From Bacillota bacterium (GTDB taxonomy: Bacteria > Bacillota > Clostridia > Acetivibrionales > DSM-27016): a stretch of 64,000 nucleotides of DNA. The notes below the pieces were generated by a model that worked only from the letters and a program-made list of their open reading frames with translations, did no database searches and was not told where the DNA came from. Every line of letters begins with the position of its first letter. The stretch's first letter is position 1. Shown here piece after piece: positions 37,259-47,006 of this stretch. The stretch lies in assembly GCA_023390115.1 (NCBI GenBank), contig JAEWDM010000021.1, positions 62,001 to 126,000 of the forward strand. Direction: 5' to 3'. The position numbers and the translations under genes are program-made.

Positions 37259-39070
37259 ATGATTAGTAGCCTTGAGCACAGGTATATGCGCAGAAAAAAT
37301 ATATATGACGGGCTTTTTAAAAAGCAGGACAGGCGGGTGAATATTATAAGCAATGTGAGATTGCTTGTATTTATAGCGGGCTTTGCCTCTGCAGTGGTTA
37401 TGTATTTTACTGAATGGTATATACTGGGGACTGCGGCCGTTTTAGCATCATTAATTGTATTTATATGCTTAGTGAGAGAGCATTCGCAAATTACTGGCAA
37501 CAGGCGGTGTTCTTCTGCCATGAGCCAGATCAATTATGAGGCCTTGAAGCGCATAAAGGATGAATGGAAGGCATTTAAAGATACCGGAGCTGAGTTTAGG
37601 GATGAAAACCACAGCTACTCCGTAGACCTGGATATATTTGGAGAGGGCTCTCTTTTTCAGAAAATAAATTCCACCAGTACTCCTATAGGAAGGCGAATTT
37701 TAAAAAATATGCTTATGGTACCCTGTATAAACACAGAGGACTTAACAAAGAGGCAGGAGGCGGTTAGTGAGCTTTCGCAAAGCCTGAGCTGGAGACAGAG
37801 GCTTTTTGCCGAAGGAAGAATAGCACGGGAGGAGCTGCACGATCCCGGTATTCTAATTAATTGGGCTGAGAACCGGGAAGACCCTTTTAAGAGCGCCTGG
37901 ATAATACCTGCTTTGTACATAATGCCTTTTATAGCGGTTATATCGTTAGTTATGTGCTTTGGTCTGAGGCTGATGCCTTTTTATATACCTGTGGGTATCC
38001 TTACGCTTAATTTTATCGTTTTGAAGATAAAATCACGGGAAAGAGCGGATATGCTGACTTCCGTGCGTGAATACAGGGACAGCTTAAGGAGCTATGACAA
38101 AATGCTTCTTATGCTTGAAAAAAGAAGGTTTTGCTCGCTGCATATGGATGGCCTGAAAAAAATGCTTATTAATGAAAAGAGAGAGACGGCATCAGCACAG
38201 ATAGCGAGGCTTTCAAAAATTGCAGATTCTATTGCCAACCGTTATAACGCCTTTTATTTTGTTTTCAATATACTTACGCTGTGGGACTATCATTGCCAGC
38301 TCAGGCTTGTCAGATGGAAGAGGAAATCGGGGAGCTGCTTGAAATCATGGCTGGAGGTTATAGGAGAGACAGAGGCATTAGCCAGCCTGGCGATACTTAA
38401 ATATGACAACCCTGACTGGGTCATGCCGAAAATTGCTTCGGACCCTTTTGTTTTTAAAGCCGGGCAAATGGGCCATCCTCTGCTTGGGTCCGGCCGTGTC
38501 TCTAATGACGTGAGTCTTGACGCAAATTCAAATATATTGCTTATTACCGGCTCCAATATGTCGGGCAAAAGCACCCTGCTCAGAACGGCCGGGATAAACC
38601 TTGTACTGGCGTATACAGGTGCTCCCGTATGCGCAAGGGATTTCTGCTGTTCTATTATGGAGATATATACCTGTATGAGGGTCAGTGACAATCTTGATAA
38701 AAGTATATCCTCATTTTATGCGGAGCTTATGAGGATTAAAATAATAGTCGAAGAGGCGAAAAAAGGCAAATATATATTTTTCCTTCTGGATGAAATATTT
38801 AAGGGAACAAATTCGGCGGACAGGCACACGGGGGCAAAGGCACTTATCACAGAGCTGGGGGAGTACAAAGCCATGGGGATGGTTTCAACCCATGATCTCG
38901 AGCTTGGGAGATTGGAGGAGAACACGGGGAGGGTGCGCAATTTCCACTTTAGGGAATATTACGACAATAATAAAATTTTCTTTGATTACAGGCTATACAA
39001 AGGCGTTTCGGTTACAAGAAATGCTGTATACCTTATGAGGCTGGCGGGAATAAATATTGATGAGGCTTAA
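37259..39070 (+). CDS. Membrane-anchored MutS-family ATPase
   Basis: This 603-residue protein has hydrophobic segments near residues 38-75 and 215-255, a lever/clamp-like helical middle, and a C-terminal MutS ATPase domain. Walker A is GSNMSGKST (431-439), in place of the canonical GPNMGGKST. Walker B is FFLLDEIFKGTNSADR, and the switch THDLELG is present. The mismatch-recognition domain of true MutS is absent. GAGG lies 8 nt before the ATG at 37259; an upstream GTG adds nine residues. It may act on DNA or another substrate at the membrane; it is not the housekeeping mismatch repair enzyme. Confidence 0.85.
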   Translation: MISSLEHRYMRRKNIYDGLFKKQDRRVNIISNVRLLVFIAGFASAVVMYFTEWYILGTAAVLASLIVFICLVREHSQITGNRRCSSAMSQINYEALKRIKDEWKAFKDTGAEFRDENHSYSVDLDIFGEGSLFQKINSTSTPIGRRILKNMLMVPCINTEDLTKRQEAVSELSQSLSWRQRLFAEGRIAREELHDPGILINWAENREDPFKSAWIIPALYIMPFIAVISLVMCFGLRLMPFYIPVGILTLNFIVLKIKSRERADMLTSVREYRDSLRSYDKMLLMLEKRRFCSLHMDGLKKMLINEKRETASAQIARLSKIADSIANRYNAFYFVFNILTLWDYHCQLRLVRWKRKSGSCLKSWLEVIGETEALASLAILKYDNPDWVMPKIASDPFVFKAGQMGHPLLGSGRVSNDVSLDANSNILLITGSNMSGKSTLLRTAGINLVLAYTGAPVCARDFCCSIMEIYTCMRVSDNLDKSISSFYAELMRIKIIVEEAKKGKYIFFLLDEIFKGTNSADRHTGAKALITELGEYKAMGMVSTHDLELGRLEENTGRVRNFHFREYYDNNKIFFDYRLYKGVSVTRNAVYLMRLAGINIDEA

Positions 39071-39168
39071 AAAAGAGCAAAGGATTACATAAAGAAACTA
39101 AATTTATTTTATGGCATATAATGAATATAACAGTGCTGTATGTTTTAAGTAGAGAGGGAGGGAGATAC

Positions 39169-39852
39169 ATGCCTACTGTTTATGTTTACAATTATGCCGA
39201 CAATGCCATGGAAACCTATGTAAGGGGATTGACCGACGCTATGCCTTATAATACGGGAAATACTCTCAGTGTAGGAGAATTCCGTGCCAATTCCCGTGCC
39301 AATGTGATATGGACCGACAGGAGAACCATGGAGGCATGGAATGTGCTTAGAAGTGCATGGGGACGTTCTATATACGTTGGGTATGCGTTCAAGAGAATAT
39401 GGGAGGGGGGGCATACCGCCCAATCCCAGCATTATGCCGGTACAGCTCTGGATATGGGGCAGAATCTTGATCCGGCTACCAGAAACAGGCTTCGTGATGT
39501 AGCCATAAATACAGGCGTGTGGTCATATGTTGAGCCTGCATATTTAACCCCCACCTGGGTGCATGTGGATAAACGCACGGGAATTCCTGCCTGTGCCGCA
39601 GGGGGATATCCTCTGGTTGCGTCGGGAAGTGTAGGGGTATATGTTCTGGTGCTTCAGGATGCGCTTAATGCTCTGGGCTACACAGGCTCGGGACTGGATG
39701 GCTATTTCGGTGCGGGGACAAGAAGCGCGGTTATGAGATTTCAGGCGGCGCAAGGGTTGTCGGCCGACGGGATTGCAGGATGCAACACATGGGAAACGCT
39801 TACAACAATGGCCGTAGGCATAGGGCAGACCGCCACGGTGGTTGATCCTTAA
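39169..39852 (+). CDS. M15-type peptidase with peptidoglycan-binding domain
   Basis: This 227-residue protein has an N-terminal region of unknown type (1-70), a peptidase M15/D,D-carboxypeptidase-like core with SQHYAGTALDMG and WVHVD (probable zinc ligands), and a C-terminal PG_binding_1 domain (about 155-215, VLVLQDALNALGY and DGYFGAGTRSAVMRFQ). GGAGGGAG precedes the ATG at 39169. No signal peptide is visible, which is unusual for a wall enzyme. It may act in the sporangium or depend on non-classical release. Confidence 0.82.
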   Translation: MPTVYVYNYADNAMETYVRGLTDAMPYNTGNTLSVGEFRANSRANVIWTDRRTMEAWNVLRSAWGRSIYVGYAFKRIWEGGHTAQSQHYAGTALDMGQNLDPATRNRLRDVAINTGVWSYVEPAYLTPTWVHVDKRTGIPACAAGGYPLVASGSVGVYVLVLQDALNALGYTGSGLDGYFGAGTRSAVMRFQAAQGLSADGIAGCNTWETLTTMAVGIGQTATVVDP

Positions 39853-39934
39853 AGTCAAGGATAAGAGGGTTGTACATTGTTATATACATTGCTATAATTT
39901 ATTTATATAATTATGCACGGCAGGAGCGTTTGGA

Positions 39935-40234
39935 ATGAGTGAAGGTACTATTTTTAAAGAAGAGGTAAAAGCCAGGCTTAAGAAGCCGAGGCTGTACAAG
40001 GTAATACTTCTTAACGATGATTATACGACTATGGATTTTGTGGTGGAGGTTCTTGTAGGCATATTTCATAAGCCGGCGGCGGAGGCTACCAGAATAATGC
40101 TTGATGTACATGAGAAGGGTAAGGGGATTGTCGGAGTATATACCTACGACATTGCCTCTACTAAAATAATACAGGTAGAAGGGCTGGCCAGACAAAGGGA
40201 ATTTCCTTTGAAGGCAGTAATGGAAGAGGAGTAG
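39935..40234 (+). CDS. clpS: ClpS adaptor
   Basis: This 99-residue adaptor binds N-degron substrates and hands them to ClpA. The motif KVILLNDDYTTMDFVVEVL contains the substrate-pocket Asn-Asp and the binding Met; HEKGKGIVGVYTYDIA completes the fold. It ends 2 nt before clpA, so the two are translated together. Confidence 0.95.
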   Translation: MSEGTIFKEEVKARLKKPRLYKVILLNDDYTTMDFVVEVLVGIFHKPAAEATRIMLDVHEKGKGIVGVYTYDIASTKIIQVEGLARQREFPLKAVMEEE

Positions 40235-40236
40235 GT

Positions 40237-42480
40237 ATGAGATTGGATAGTGTTACAGACAAAATAATAACTGCTGCCTTTAACGAGGCCAAGGTTAGAA
40301 AGCATGAGTATTTTACGCCTGAGCATATTTTATATTCATCTCTTCATTTTAATGAATCCAAAGAAATTATAGAGGGCTGCGGCGGAAATATAGAAGACAT
40401 CAGGAAGGATCTTACGGAATTCTTTAAGGATAATATACCTGTTGTAGAGGACATAGAGCCGATGGCCTCTGCCGGGGTAAATAATATAATGCAGATTTCG
40501 GCAGGCCATGTGGCCTCTTCAGGCAGGGAGACAATCAGAATAGGGGATGTCATTGCGGCGATTTTTGAGGAGAATCAGTCGTTTGCCTGCTATTACCTCC
40601 AGAAGAACGGGGTAACCAGAGTGGATGTGCTGAGGTTCATATCTCATGGCTTAACGGTGTATGAGCCCAGGCAGAGCCTGCAAATACATGAGTCCGGAGG
40701 CAGAAGAAGCAGGGAAGAGGAGAAAAAGGCAAGAAAGAAATTTTTAACTGAATTTACAGTAGATCTTACAGAGAAGGCATCGAGGGGAGAGGTAGATCCT
40801 CTTATAGGAAGACGGGATATATTGGACAGGACGATACAGGTTCTGTCAAGAAGGATTAAAAATAATCCTGTGCATGTGGGAGATCCGGGAGTAGGAAAAA
40901 CTGCAATTACAGAGGGGCTTGCTGCTATGATTTCGGAGGGCAGGGTGCCGGGAACCCTCAAAGGAAGCAGAATTTACTATCTGGATATGGGAGCTTTGCT
41001 TGCCGGAACAAAGTACAGGGGAGATTTTGAAGAGAGAATAAAAAAGGTATTAAATGAAATGGAAAAGGAAGGAAATGCAATAGTTTATATAGATGAAATC
41101 CATAATATTGTAGGTGCAGGTGCTGTTTCGGGAGGCTCAATGGACGCATCCAATATATTGAAGCCCTTTCTTATGTCCGGCAAGCTGCGGTTTATAGGCT
41201 CAACCACCTATGAGGAGTACAAGAAATACTTTGACAAGGACAGGGCACTGTCCAGGAGATTTCAGAAAATCGAGGTTGCGGAGCCTTCGATAGAGGATAC
41301 CTGTAAAATACTTGAGGGCCTTAAGGATAGATATGAGCAGTTCCATAATGTTGAATATACCTCTCAGGCGTTGCGCCTGGCTGCGGAGCTGTCCGCAAAG
41401 TATATAAACGACAGACAGCTTCCCGATAAAGCAATAGATGTTATCGACGAGGCGGGGGCTTATGCCGCTTTGAACCGGCCTGATGACGGTATTGTGAGGA
41501 TAGGCAGTGAGGATGTTGAGAAAATTGTATCGGCCATAGCCAAGGTTCCTGAGGACAGTGTTTCAACAAATGAGACCTTAAAGCTGAAGGAACTGGATGA
41601 CATGATAAAGAAGGAAATATTCGGGCAGGACGGGGCTGTAACGGCTGTGGCTAAAGCTATAAAAAGGTCGCGTGCGGGCTTCAATGAAACCGACAAGCCC
41701 GTTGCCTCAATGCTTTTTGTAGGCCCTACCGGTGTGGGTAAGACCGAGCTGTCCAGGCAGCTTGCCTCCATTATGGGAATATCGCTTATAAGATTCGATA
41801 TGAGCGAGTATCAGGAGAAGCATACCGTTGCCAGGCTTATAGGGGCGCCTCCCGGATATGTGGGATATGAAGAGGGCGGGCTGCTGACAGATGCCATAAG
41901 GAAAACTCCCTATTGCGTGCTTTTGCTTGACGAAATTGAAAAGGCCCATCCTGATATATTCAATGTGCTTCTTCAGGTGATGGATTATGCAACCCTTACC
42001 GATAATAACGGAAAAAAGGCCGATTTCAGAAATGTTATACTGATAATGACCTCCAACGCGGGGGCAAGAGAGCTTGGAAAGTCTATGATTGGTTTTGAAA
42101 GCAGGCCGGTGGATCGGGGAGCACTTGTCAAGGAGGTTGAGAGGATCTTTTCTCCCGAGTTCAGAAACCGGCTGGATGATGTAGTGGTTTTCGAGCACAT
42201 TAACAGGGATATGGCACTGCTTATAGCTAAAAAAGCGGTGAGAAAGTTTGAAGAAAAGCTTGCTGCCAAAAGCATAGGGCTGGAAGTCACCGACGGCTGC
42301 TATGAATGGCTTGCCGAAAAGGGACTTTCATCGGCCTATGGAGCGAGAGAAATTGTAAGGCTTGTGCAGGACAGGATAAAAACCTACTTTGTTGATGAGG
42401 TGCTTTTTGGTGAGCTCACAAACGGAGGCACGGCCCTTATCGATGTAAAGGATGGCGATATTGCTATTAGCCGGAGGTGA
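40237..42480 (+). CDS. clpA: ATP-dependent Clp protease ATP-binding subunit ClpA
   Basis: This 747-residue AAA+ unfoldase feeds ClpP. It has an N-domain (1-145) for ClpS binding, a first AAA module with Walker [10 protein letters not shown] and Walker [11 protein letters not shown], no ClpB/ClpC-type middle coiled coil, and a second AAA module with GPTGVGKTE and [10 protein letters not shown]. An IGF-like loop (SMIGFES) is placed where ClpP is contacted. ClpA is less common than ClpC in Firmicutes, but the clpS-clpA-aat order makes the call clear. It overlaps no neighbour and is followed by aat after 4 nt. Confidence 0.95.
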   Translation: MRLDSVTDKIITAAFNEAKVRKHEYFTPEHILYSSLHFNESKEIIEGCGGNIEDIRKDLTEFFKDNIPVVEDIEPMASAGVNNIMQISAGHVASSGRETIRIGDVIAAIFEENQSFACYYLQKNGVTRVDVLRFISHGLTVYEPRQSLQIHESGGRRSREEEKKARKKFLTEFTVDLTEKASRGEVDPLIGRRDILDRTIQVLSRRIKNNPVHVGDPGVGKTAITEGLAAMISEGRVPGTLKGSRIYYLDMGALLAGTKYRGDFEERIKKVLNEMEKEGNAIVYIDEIHNIVGAGAVSGGSMDASNILKPFLMSGKLRFIGSTTYEEYKKYFDKDRALSRRFQKIEVAEPSIEDTCKILEGLKDRYEQFHNVEYTSQALRLAAELSAKYINDRQLPDKAIDVIDEAGAYAALNRPDDGIVRIGSEDVEKIVSAIAKVPEDSVSTNETLKLKELDDMIKKEIFGQDGAVTAVAKAIKRSRAGFNETDKPVASMLFVGPTGVGKTELSRQLASIMGISLIRFDMSEYQEKHTVARLIGAPPGYVGYEEGGLLTDAIRKTPYCVLLLDEIEKAHPDIFNVLLQVMDYATLTDNNGKKADFRNVILIMTSNAGARELGKSMIGFESRPVDRGALVKEVERIFSPEFRNRLDDVVVFEHINRDMALLIAKKAVRKFEEKLAAKSIGLEVTDGCYEWLAEKGLSSAYGAREIVRLVQDRIKTYFVDEVLFGELTNGGTALIDVKDGDIAISRR

Positions 42481-42484
42481 GAGG

Positions 42485-43159
42485 ATGCCTGTTTACAGAC
42501 TGGACAGGGAGCTTGTGTTTCCGCATCCGGAATTGGCAGATGAGGAGGGGCTGCTTGCAGTCGGAGGAGATTTAGTGTCCGACAGGCTTATTCTCGCCTA
42601 CCGCAATGGAATATTTCCGTGGTACTCCGAAGGACAGCCGATACTATGGTGGTCTCCGGACCCCAGATTTGTGTTGTTTCCTAACGATATAAGGGTTTCG
42701 GGGTCTATGAAAAAGGTATTAAAAAAGTCGGCATATACCGTTACCTTTGATAAATGCTTCCGCGATGTTATATCATACTGCAGGAGCCTTAGGGAGGGTG
42801 AAACATGGATAACGGATGAAATGACAGAGAGCTATTGCCGTCTTCACGACACGGGACTGGCCCATTCGGTGGAAACCTGGTGCGATGGAAGGCTTGTAGG
42901 AGGCTTGTACGGTGTTTCCCTTGGGAAATGCTTTTTTGGAGAATCTATGTTTTCTGTGATGGATAACGCCTCTAAAACGGCGCTAATTATGTTGGCCCAA
43001 AAGCTAATGGAGAGAGATTTTGTAATGATAGACAGCCAGGTCTATACTAAGCACTTGGAGTCAATGGGAGCGGTAAATATTCCAAGAAGAGAGTTTTTGC
43101 GCCTGCTTCAAACGGCTTTGGAGTATGATACCATTTTGGGAAGCTGGAGCCGGTTTTAG
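42485..43159 (+). CDS. aat: Leucyl/phenylalanyl-tRNA-protein transferase
   Basis: This 224-residue enzyme adds Leu or Phe from tRNA to proteins with N-terminal Arg or Lys, making them N-degron substrates for ClpS. It contains the family motifs [56 protein letters not shown] and [19 protein letters not shown] lies before the ATG at 42485, close to the clpA stop. With clpS and clpA it forms a complete marking and recognition set. Confidence 0.96.
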   Translation: MPVYRLDRELVFPHPELADEEGLLAVGGDLVSDRLILAYRNGIFPWYSEGQPILWWSPDPRFVLFPNDIRVSGSMKKVLKKSAYTVTFDKCFRDVISYCRSLREGETWITDEMTESYCRLHDTGLAHSVETWCDGRLVGGLYGVSLGKCFFGESMFSVMDNASKTALIMLAQKLMERDFVMIDSQVYTKHLESMGAVNIPRREFLRLLQTALEYDTILGSWSRF

Positions 43160-43197
43160 GGGACCTAAGGCTCTATATTCCCTTTTCTAGTCCCCTA
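43157..43197 (+). terminator. Hairpin after aat
   Basis: TAGGGGAC (43157-43164, including the aat stop codon) pairs with GTCCCCTA (43190-43197). The loop is long and no T-run follows, so termination is only probable; the GGGGAC core resembles the extragenic repeats at 31146 and 50687. Confidence 0.45.
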
Positions 43198-43211
43198 GCA
43201 CCTTTATATTG

Positions 43212-43433
43212 TTATTTCAAATTCTGCTCTGCCATCTGAATCATTTTTTTAACCATCTGACCGCCTATGGGACCGCCCTCTAAGCCATTCTGCCTGCAGC
43301 TTATATCACCCTTGTAATGGTCGTTGTTCTCCTTTATATAGCTTAAATGGCCTATTTCCTGTGCGCATTCGATTTTAAACCTTGTAAGCGCGTCTCTTGA
43401 TTCCGGTACTAATGGAGTTTTTGGTCTGGACAT
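43212..43433 (-). CDS. Alpha/beta-type small acid-soluble spore protein
   Basis: This 73-residue DNA-binding spore protein coats and protects spore DNA. The alpha/beta SASP pattern is clear: ALTRFKIECAQEIG, with the germination-protease site around EIG, and the C-terminal GGPIGGQMVKKMIQMAEQNL. The middle has a short extra segment compared with common members. The ATG at 43433 has GGAAGG 8 nt upstream. It is strong evidence that the organism makes endospores. Confidence 0.9.
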   Translation of the reverse strand: MSRPKTPLVPESRDALTRFKIECAQEIGHLSYIKENNDHYKGDISCRQNGLEGGPIGGQMVKKMIQMAEQNLK

Positions 43434-43620
43434 TCTTTTCACCTTCCTCTAATTTTTAATATTTTTATCACAGAAATTTTAATTCCGTGATTATAGTTTA
43501 AACAAAAAATAAAATTAATTGTGTATAAAATAATTCATCAAATAGAAAAAAATAATAAGCATATCTATATTTTATTAAAAAGAGTGAGAGCTTATATATA
43601 AATAGAATCATATTCAAATA

Positions 43621-43648
43621 TTACAAATAAATTACAATTAAGTTACAG
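43621..43648 (+). repeat. Three 11-bp-spaced direct repeats before the Spo0E-like promoter
   Basis: TTACAA at 43621-43626, TTACAA at 43632-43637 and TTACAG at 43643-43648 lie in exact 11-bp phase. They end 14 nt before the -35 and may be a regulator site. They resemble Pho boxes only partly. Confidence 0.45.
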
Positions 43649-43662
43649 TTAAGTCTGGAGGA

Positions 43663-43691
43663 TTGACAAATATTGTATATATCAATATAAT
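43663..43691 (+). promoter_or_regulatory. Perfect sigma-A promoter of the Spo0E-like gene
   Basis: TTGACA at 43663-43668 and TATAAT at 43686-43691 are separated by 17 nt. The roughly 85-nt leader contains TCCCG / CGGGA arms around 43733-43760. Confidence 0.85.
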
Positions 43692-43781
43692 GTCAAAGGC
43701 GATATATATTTTTAAGGTTATTTGATTGAATAGTCCCGGAGGAAGCGTTCAAAGCGGGAGGCTTTTAGAAAGGTGGTTTTT

Positions 43782-43946
43782 ATGACTCGTAATGTTCATG
43801 AATTAAAAATTAAAATAAAACAAAAAAATTTACTGCTCAATTCAATTGGGAGAGATGAGAATGCCGGACAGGGAGAAGTACTCAGAATACAATCTGAGCT
43901 TGACAGGCTTTTATATCAGTATTATAAGCTTATAGTAAATAATTAG
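43782..43946 (+). CDS. Spo0E-like sporulation phosphatase (54 residues)
   Basis: This short protein begins MTRNVHELKIKIKQKN and carries IQSELDRLLYQYYKL, which matches the Spo0E family core S-Q/x-x-LDxLIxxYY. Spo0E-type proteins are small two-helix phosphatases that remove phosphate from Spo0A and delay sporulation. The first helix (about 5-20) and second helix (about 32-50) are as expected. AAGGTGG precedes the ATG, and a consensus promoter and a terminator bracket the gene. Confidence 0.82.
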   Translation: MTRNVHELKIKIKQKNLLLNSIGRDENAGQGEVLRIQSELDRLLYQYYKLIVNN

Positions 43947-44016
43947 AAAGATAGGCATTGTCTATAATATTTATTATAATAAAAAACTTTCAAATAAAGG
44001 TTTAAAATGATATACT

Positions 44017-44056
44017 ATCAAGGAGCTGGAATGATTTTCTGGCTCCTTGATTTTTA
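44017..44056 (+). terminator. Terminator after the Spo0E-like gene
   Basis: The stem ATCAAGGAGC / GCTCCTTGAT (44017-44026 with 44042-44051) is followed by a T-run. Confidence 0.85.
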
Positions 44057-44093
44057 AAAAAATTTATCATAAATTATATAGGAGGTTGAATTA

Positions 44094-45440
44094 ATGCAAA
44101 GGTTGGCGTTTGATTACTCAAAAGCATCAGATTTTTTAAAGGAGCATGAGGTAAAGTATTTTAAAAGCTTTGCCCTGCAGGCACATGAAATGCTTCATAA
44201 TAAGACGGGAGCAGGAAGTGACTTTTTAGGATGGGTAAATTTGCCTGTAGATTATGACAGGGAGGAATTTGCAAAAATAAAGGCATCTGCCGAAAAAATA
44301 AAATCAGATTCGGATGTCCTTGTGGTTGTGGGTATAGGGGGGTCTTACCTGGGAGCGAGAGCCGCAATAGAAATGCTTTCACATTCATTTTACAATAATC
44401 TTCCAAAGAATAAAAGGAAAGCCCCGGAAATTTATTTTGTGGGGAATAATATCAGCTCTACATACCTTACGGATCTGCTTGAGCTTTTGGATGGCAGGGA
44501 GGTGTCTGTAAACGTCATATCCAAGTCGGGAACAACCACTGAGCCGGCTATTGCCTTCAGGATATTCAAGGAGTATATGGAAAATAAGTATGGCAGGGAG
44601 GAGGCCCGCAAAAGGATATATGCAACTACCGACAAGGCAAGAGGTGCCCTTAAGAAGCTTTCCGATGAGGAGGGCTATGAGAGCTTTGTTATACCTGACG
44701 ATGTAGGAGGCAGATTTTCCGTCCTGACGGCAGTGGGACTTCTTCCCATTGCGGTGTGCGGAGCCAGCATTGACGACATTATGAAGGGCGCTGCCGATGC
44801 CTATGAGCTGTACAAAAATCCCAACCTGGAGGAGAACGATTGCTATAAGTATGCTGCCGCCAGAAATGCCCTTTACAGAAAAAACAAAACCACAGAGATA
44901 ATGGTTAATTATGAGCCTTCTCTTCATTTCTTTACTGAATGGTGGAAGCAGCTTTTCGGTGAGAGCGAGGGCAAGGATCAGAAAGGTATTTTCCCTGCCG
45001 GGGTTGATTTCTCTACCGATCTGCATTCTATGGGACAGTATATTCAGGACGGTTTAAGAAACATATTTGAAACCGTTTTAAGCGTTGAAAAGCCCAAGAA
45101 GTCCATAACCGTGAAAGAGGACAGGGATAATGTGGACGGGCTTAACTTCCTGGCGGGCAAGGAAATGGATTTTGTAAATAAAAAGGCTTTTGAGGGTACC
45201 CTCCTGGCGCATACCGACGGAGGCGTTCCCAATCTCATATTGAATATCCCGCAGCTTAATGACTATTACTTTGGGCAATTGGTGTATTTCTTTGAAAAGG
45301 CATGCGGGATAAGCGGATACCTTCTGGCTGTAAACCCGTTTGATCAGCCGGGGGTTGAGGCATATAAAAAGAATATGTTTGCGCTGCTCGGCAAGCCGGG
45401 ATATGAGGATGAAAGAAAGAAGCTGGAGAGCAGGCTGTAA
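44094..45440 (+). CDS. pgi: Glucose-6-phosphate isomerase
   Basis: This 448-residue glycolytic enzyme interconverts glucose 6-phosphate and fructose 6-phosphate. It has [13 protein letters not shown], the sugar-phosphate loop [10 protein letters not shown], the catalytic Glu region ([10 protein letters not shown]) and the C-terminal [21 protein letters not shown] precedes the ATG. The length matches the shorter Gram-positive/archaeal-type Pgi. It is monocistronic between two terminators and takes up the product of the cellobiose phosphorylase branch after phosphoglucomutase. Confidence 0.97.
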   Translation: MQRLAFDYSKASDFLKEHEVKYFKSFALQAHEMLHNKTGAGSDFLGWVNLPVDYDREEFAKIKASAEKIKSDSDVLVVVGIGGSYLGARAAIEMLSHSFYNNLPKNKRKAPEIYFVGNNISSTYLTDLLELLDGREVSVNVISKSGTTTEPAIAFRIFKEYMENKYGREEARKRIYATTDKARGALKKLSDEEGYESFVIPDDVGGRFSVLTAVGLLPIAVCGASIDDIMKGAADAYELYKNPNLEENDCYKYAAARNALYRKNKTTEIMVNYEPSLHFFTEWWKQLFGESEGKDQKGIFPAGVDFSTDLHSMGQYIQDGLRNIFETVLSVEKPKKSITVKEDRDNVDGLNFLAGKEMDFVNKKAFEGTLLAHTDGGVPNLILNIPQLNDYYFGQLVYFFEKACGISGYLLAVNPFDQPGVEAYKKNMFALLGKPGYEDERKKLESRL

Positions 45441-45479
45441 GAGAAGGATAAAAAACAGTCGGCCTCGTGTGCTGAGTAT

Positions 45480-45513
45480 AAGGAATAGCGAAGACATAAT
45501 TTCGCTATTCCTT
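45480..45513. terminator. Bidirectional terminator between pgi and the phosphoesterase gene
   Basis: A 13-bp stem AAGGAATAGCGAA / TTCGCTATTCCTT with an 8-nt loop serves both convergent genes. Confidence 0.85.
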
Positions 45514-45519
45514 TATTGT

Positions 45520-46347
45520 CTAAGGAAGGTAAAACACAGTAAGCTCGGGGGGAGACATAAACCTTAAAGGCACACAGACATTTCCCAGCCCCCTGTTTAT
45601 ATAAAGGTTTATCCCGTTTATCCTGTGAAGCCCTCTGTTTATACCCATCCTGCACAGCTTTTCCTTCCGCATCAGACTGAATTCTATATTAAAGGGCGCC
45701 CATATCTGACCTCCGTGAAAATGTCCGCAAAACAGGTAATCCACCTTGCCTCGGGGTATTTCAAATACAATATCCGGATTGTGGGAAATACAGAGATTGG
45801 CAAACGCTCTGTTATTCAATTCTCCCATAGCCTTGGCAACATCATGGTTATTATATCTCAAATCCCCTATGCCTATAAGATTATAGCTTTTTGAATTATT
45901 TTCCCAGCACACCGCTTTGTTGTCCAGCATAGCAATCCCTGCGTCCTCCACAGCGGAGATAAATTTCATAAGCCCGGCCCGGTCAGGAGGCGTGCCGGAA
46001 ACTCCATATCCAAAGGCCTTATAGTCGTGGTTTCCCAGACACATATATGCACTGCATTTTAAGTCAAGCTCTTTTATAAAGCGCAAAAAGGCGGGTATGT
46101 ACTCCGGCCTGCTTATATAGTCCCCGGTCATTATCACAAGATCGGGGTTTTCCTTAGCAATTGCGGCTTTTACGGCTTTTACCGGAACCTTAAGCATATC
46201 GGTATGTATATCGGAAAGCTGTATTACCTTGAGGCAGTCTGCGCTCTTTGTGAGCCGGACATGCCTTACTGAAAGCATGCCGGCCTCAAAGCGCATATAT
46301 GCCGCAAGCAATATTACCACTGAAAATAATATATATAAATATACCAT
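45520..46347 (-). CDS. Membrane-anchored metallophosphoesterase
   Basis: This 275-residue protein has an N-terminal membrane helix (about 1-20) and a calcineurin-like phosphoesterase domain with LSDIHTD, MTGDYI, LGNHD and GHFHGGQ metal-binding motifs, similar to YkuE/LpxH-like enzymes of Gram-positive bacteria. The active site would face outward or lie close to the membrane. The ATG at 46347 has GAGG upstream; the frame is open four codons earlier as a TTG. The substrate is unknown. Confidence 0.88.
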   Translation of the reverse strand: MVYLYILFSVVILLAAYMRFEAGMLSVRHVRLTKSADCLKVIQLSDIHTDMLKVPVKAVKAAIAKENPDLVIMTGDYISRPEYIPAFLRFIKELDLKCSAYMCLGNHDYKAFGYGVSGTPPDRAGLMKFISAVEDAGIAMLDNKAVCWENNSKSYNLIGIGDLRYNNHDVAKAMGELNNRAFANLCISHNPDIVFEIPRGKVDYLFCGHFHGGQIWAPFNIEFSLMRKEKLCRMGINRGLHRINGINLYINRGLGNVCVPLRFMSPPELTVFYLP

Positions 46348-46406
46348 GTTTAACCTCAATTATATTCTGATTGTCCTTATAATATATCAGCTTGCCAAAC
46401 AATTGG

Positions 46407-46463
46407 CAATATATTTTTTGTAGATAAAAATTTATTGATAAACAATAAAAATATATTGATAAA
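46407..46463. repeat. Operator-like repeats between the phosphoesterase and DUF2975 genes
   Basis: AAAAATTTATTGATAAA (46426-46442) and AAAAATATATTGATAAA (46447-46463) are direct repeats with 21-bp period (two helical turns). CAATATATTTTT at 46407-46418 is an inverted copy. They precede the DUF2975-XRE genes and could bind the XRE protein. Confidence 0.5.
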
Positions 46464-46533
46464 TGAAAAGAATTAGAATATAATTGGTCTTGGTAGGGAT
46501 TATGATATATTTTTTGAAGAGGAGGAGCGGTTG

Positions 46534-46995
46534 ATGGCCATTTTGGGAGAGAGAGGCCTGTCGGGAATTGTAAAACGCTTGCTGGATCTCGTTTTTATAG
46601 GAGGAATAGGCATATATGCCGGTATTCCCATAGTATTAAAATGGTATATGGGGTTTATTTACAGCAGAAGCAGTGAGAGCTACCCATTTTTAATGGTGTT
46701 TCTTTATGTTACGGGATTGGCCTGCTTATGGGCTGTATATGAAATAAGAAAGATATTTAAAACCTTAAACAGGATGAATCCATTCATGACGGACAATGTC
46801 AAAAGCTTAAACCGCCTTGCGGTTGCCTGCTTTGTGATGGCTGCCGCATATATTGTTAAAATTATATGCTACCCATCATTCCTTACTGTTATTGTTGCCA
46901 TGCTGTCGGTGATAGGAGGGCTTTTTCTGGTGGTTCTGGCGGAGGTGTTCCGTCAGGCCGTCAAGGCAAAGGAAGAAAATGATTTAACGGTGTGA
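46534..46995 (+). CDS. DUF2975 membrane protein
   Basis: This 153-residue protein has four hydrophobic helices (about 18-37, 50-70, 90-112 and 118-140) and the DUF2975 feature IRKIFKTLNRMNPFMTDNVKSLNRLA. The next gene is a small XRE regulator of the YozG type, 11 nt downstream, the pairing usual for this family. GGAGGAG precedes the start. The function is not known. Confidence 0.85.
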   Translation: MAILGERGLSGIVKRLLDLVFIGGIGIYAGIPIVLKWYMGFIYSRSSESYPFLMVFLYVTGLACLWAVYEIRKIFKTLNRMNPFMTDNVKSLNRLAVACFVMAAAYIVKIICYPSFLTVIVAMLSVIGGLFLVVLAEVFRQAVKAKEENDLTV

Positions 46996-47006
46996 CGGAG
47001 GCGCAT

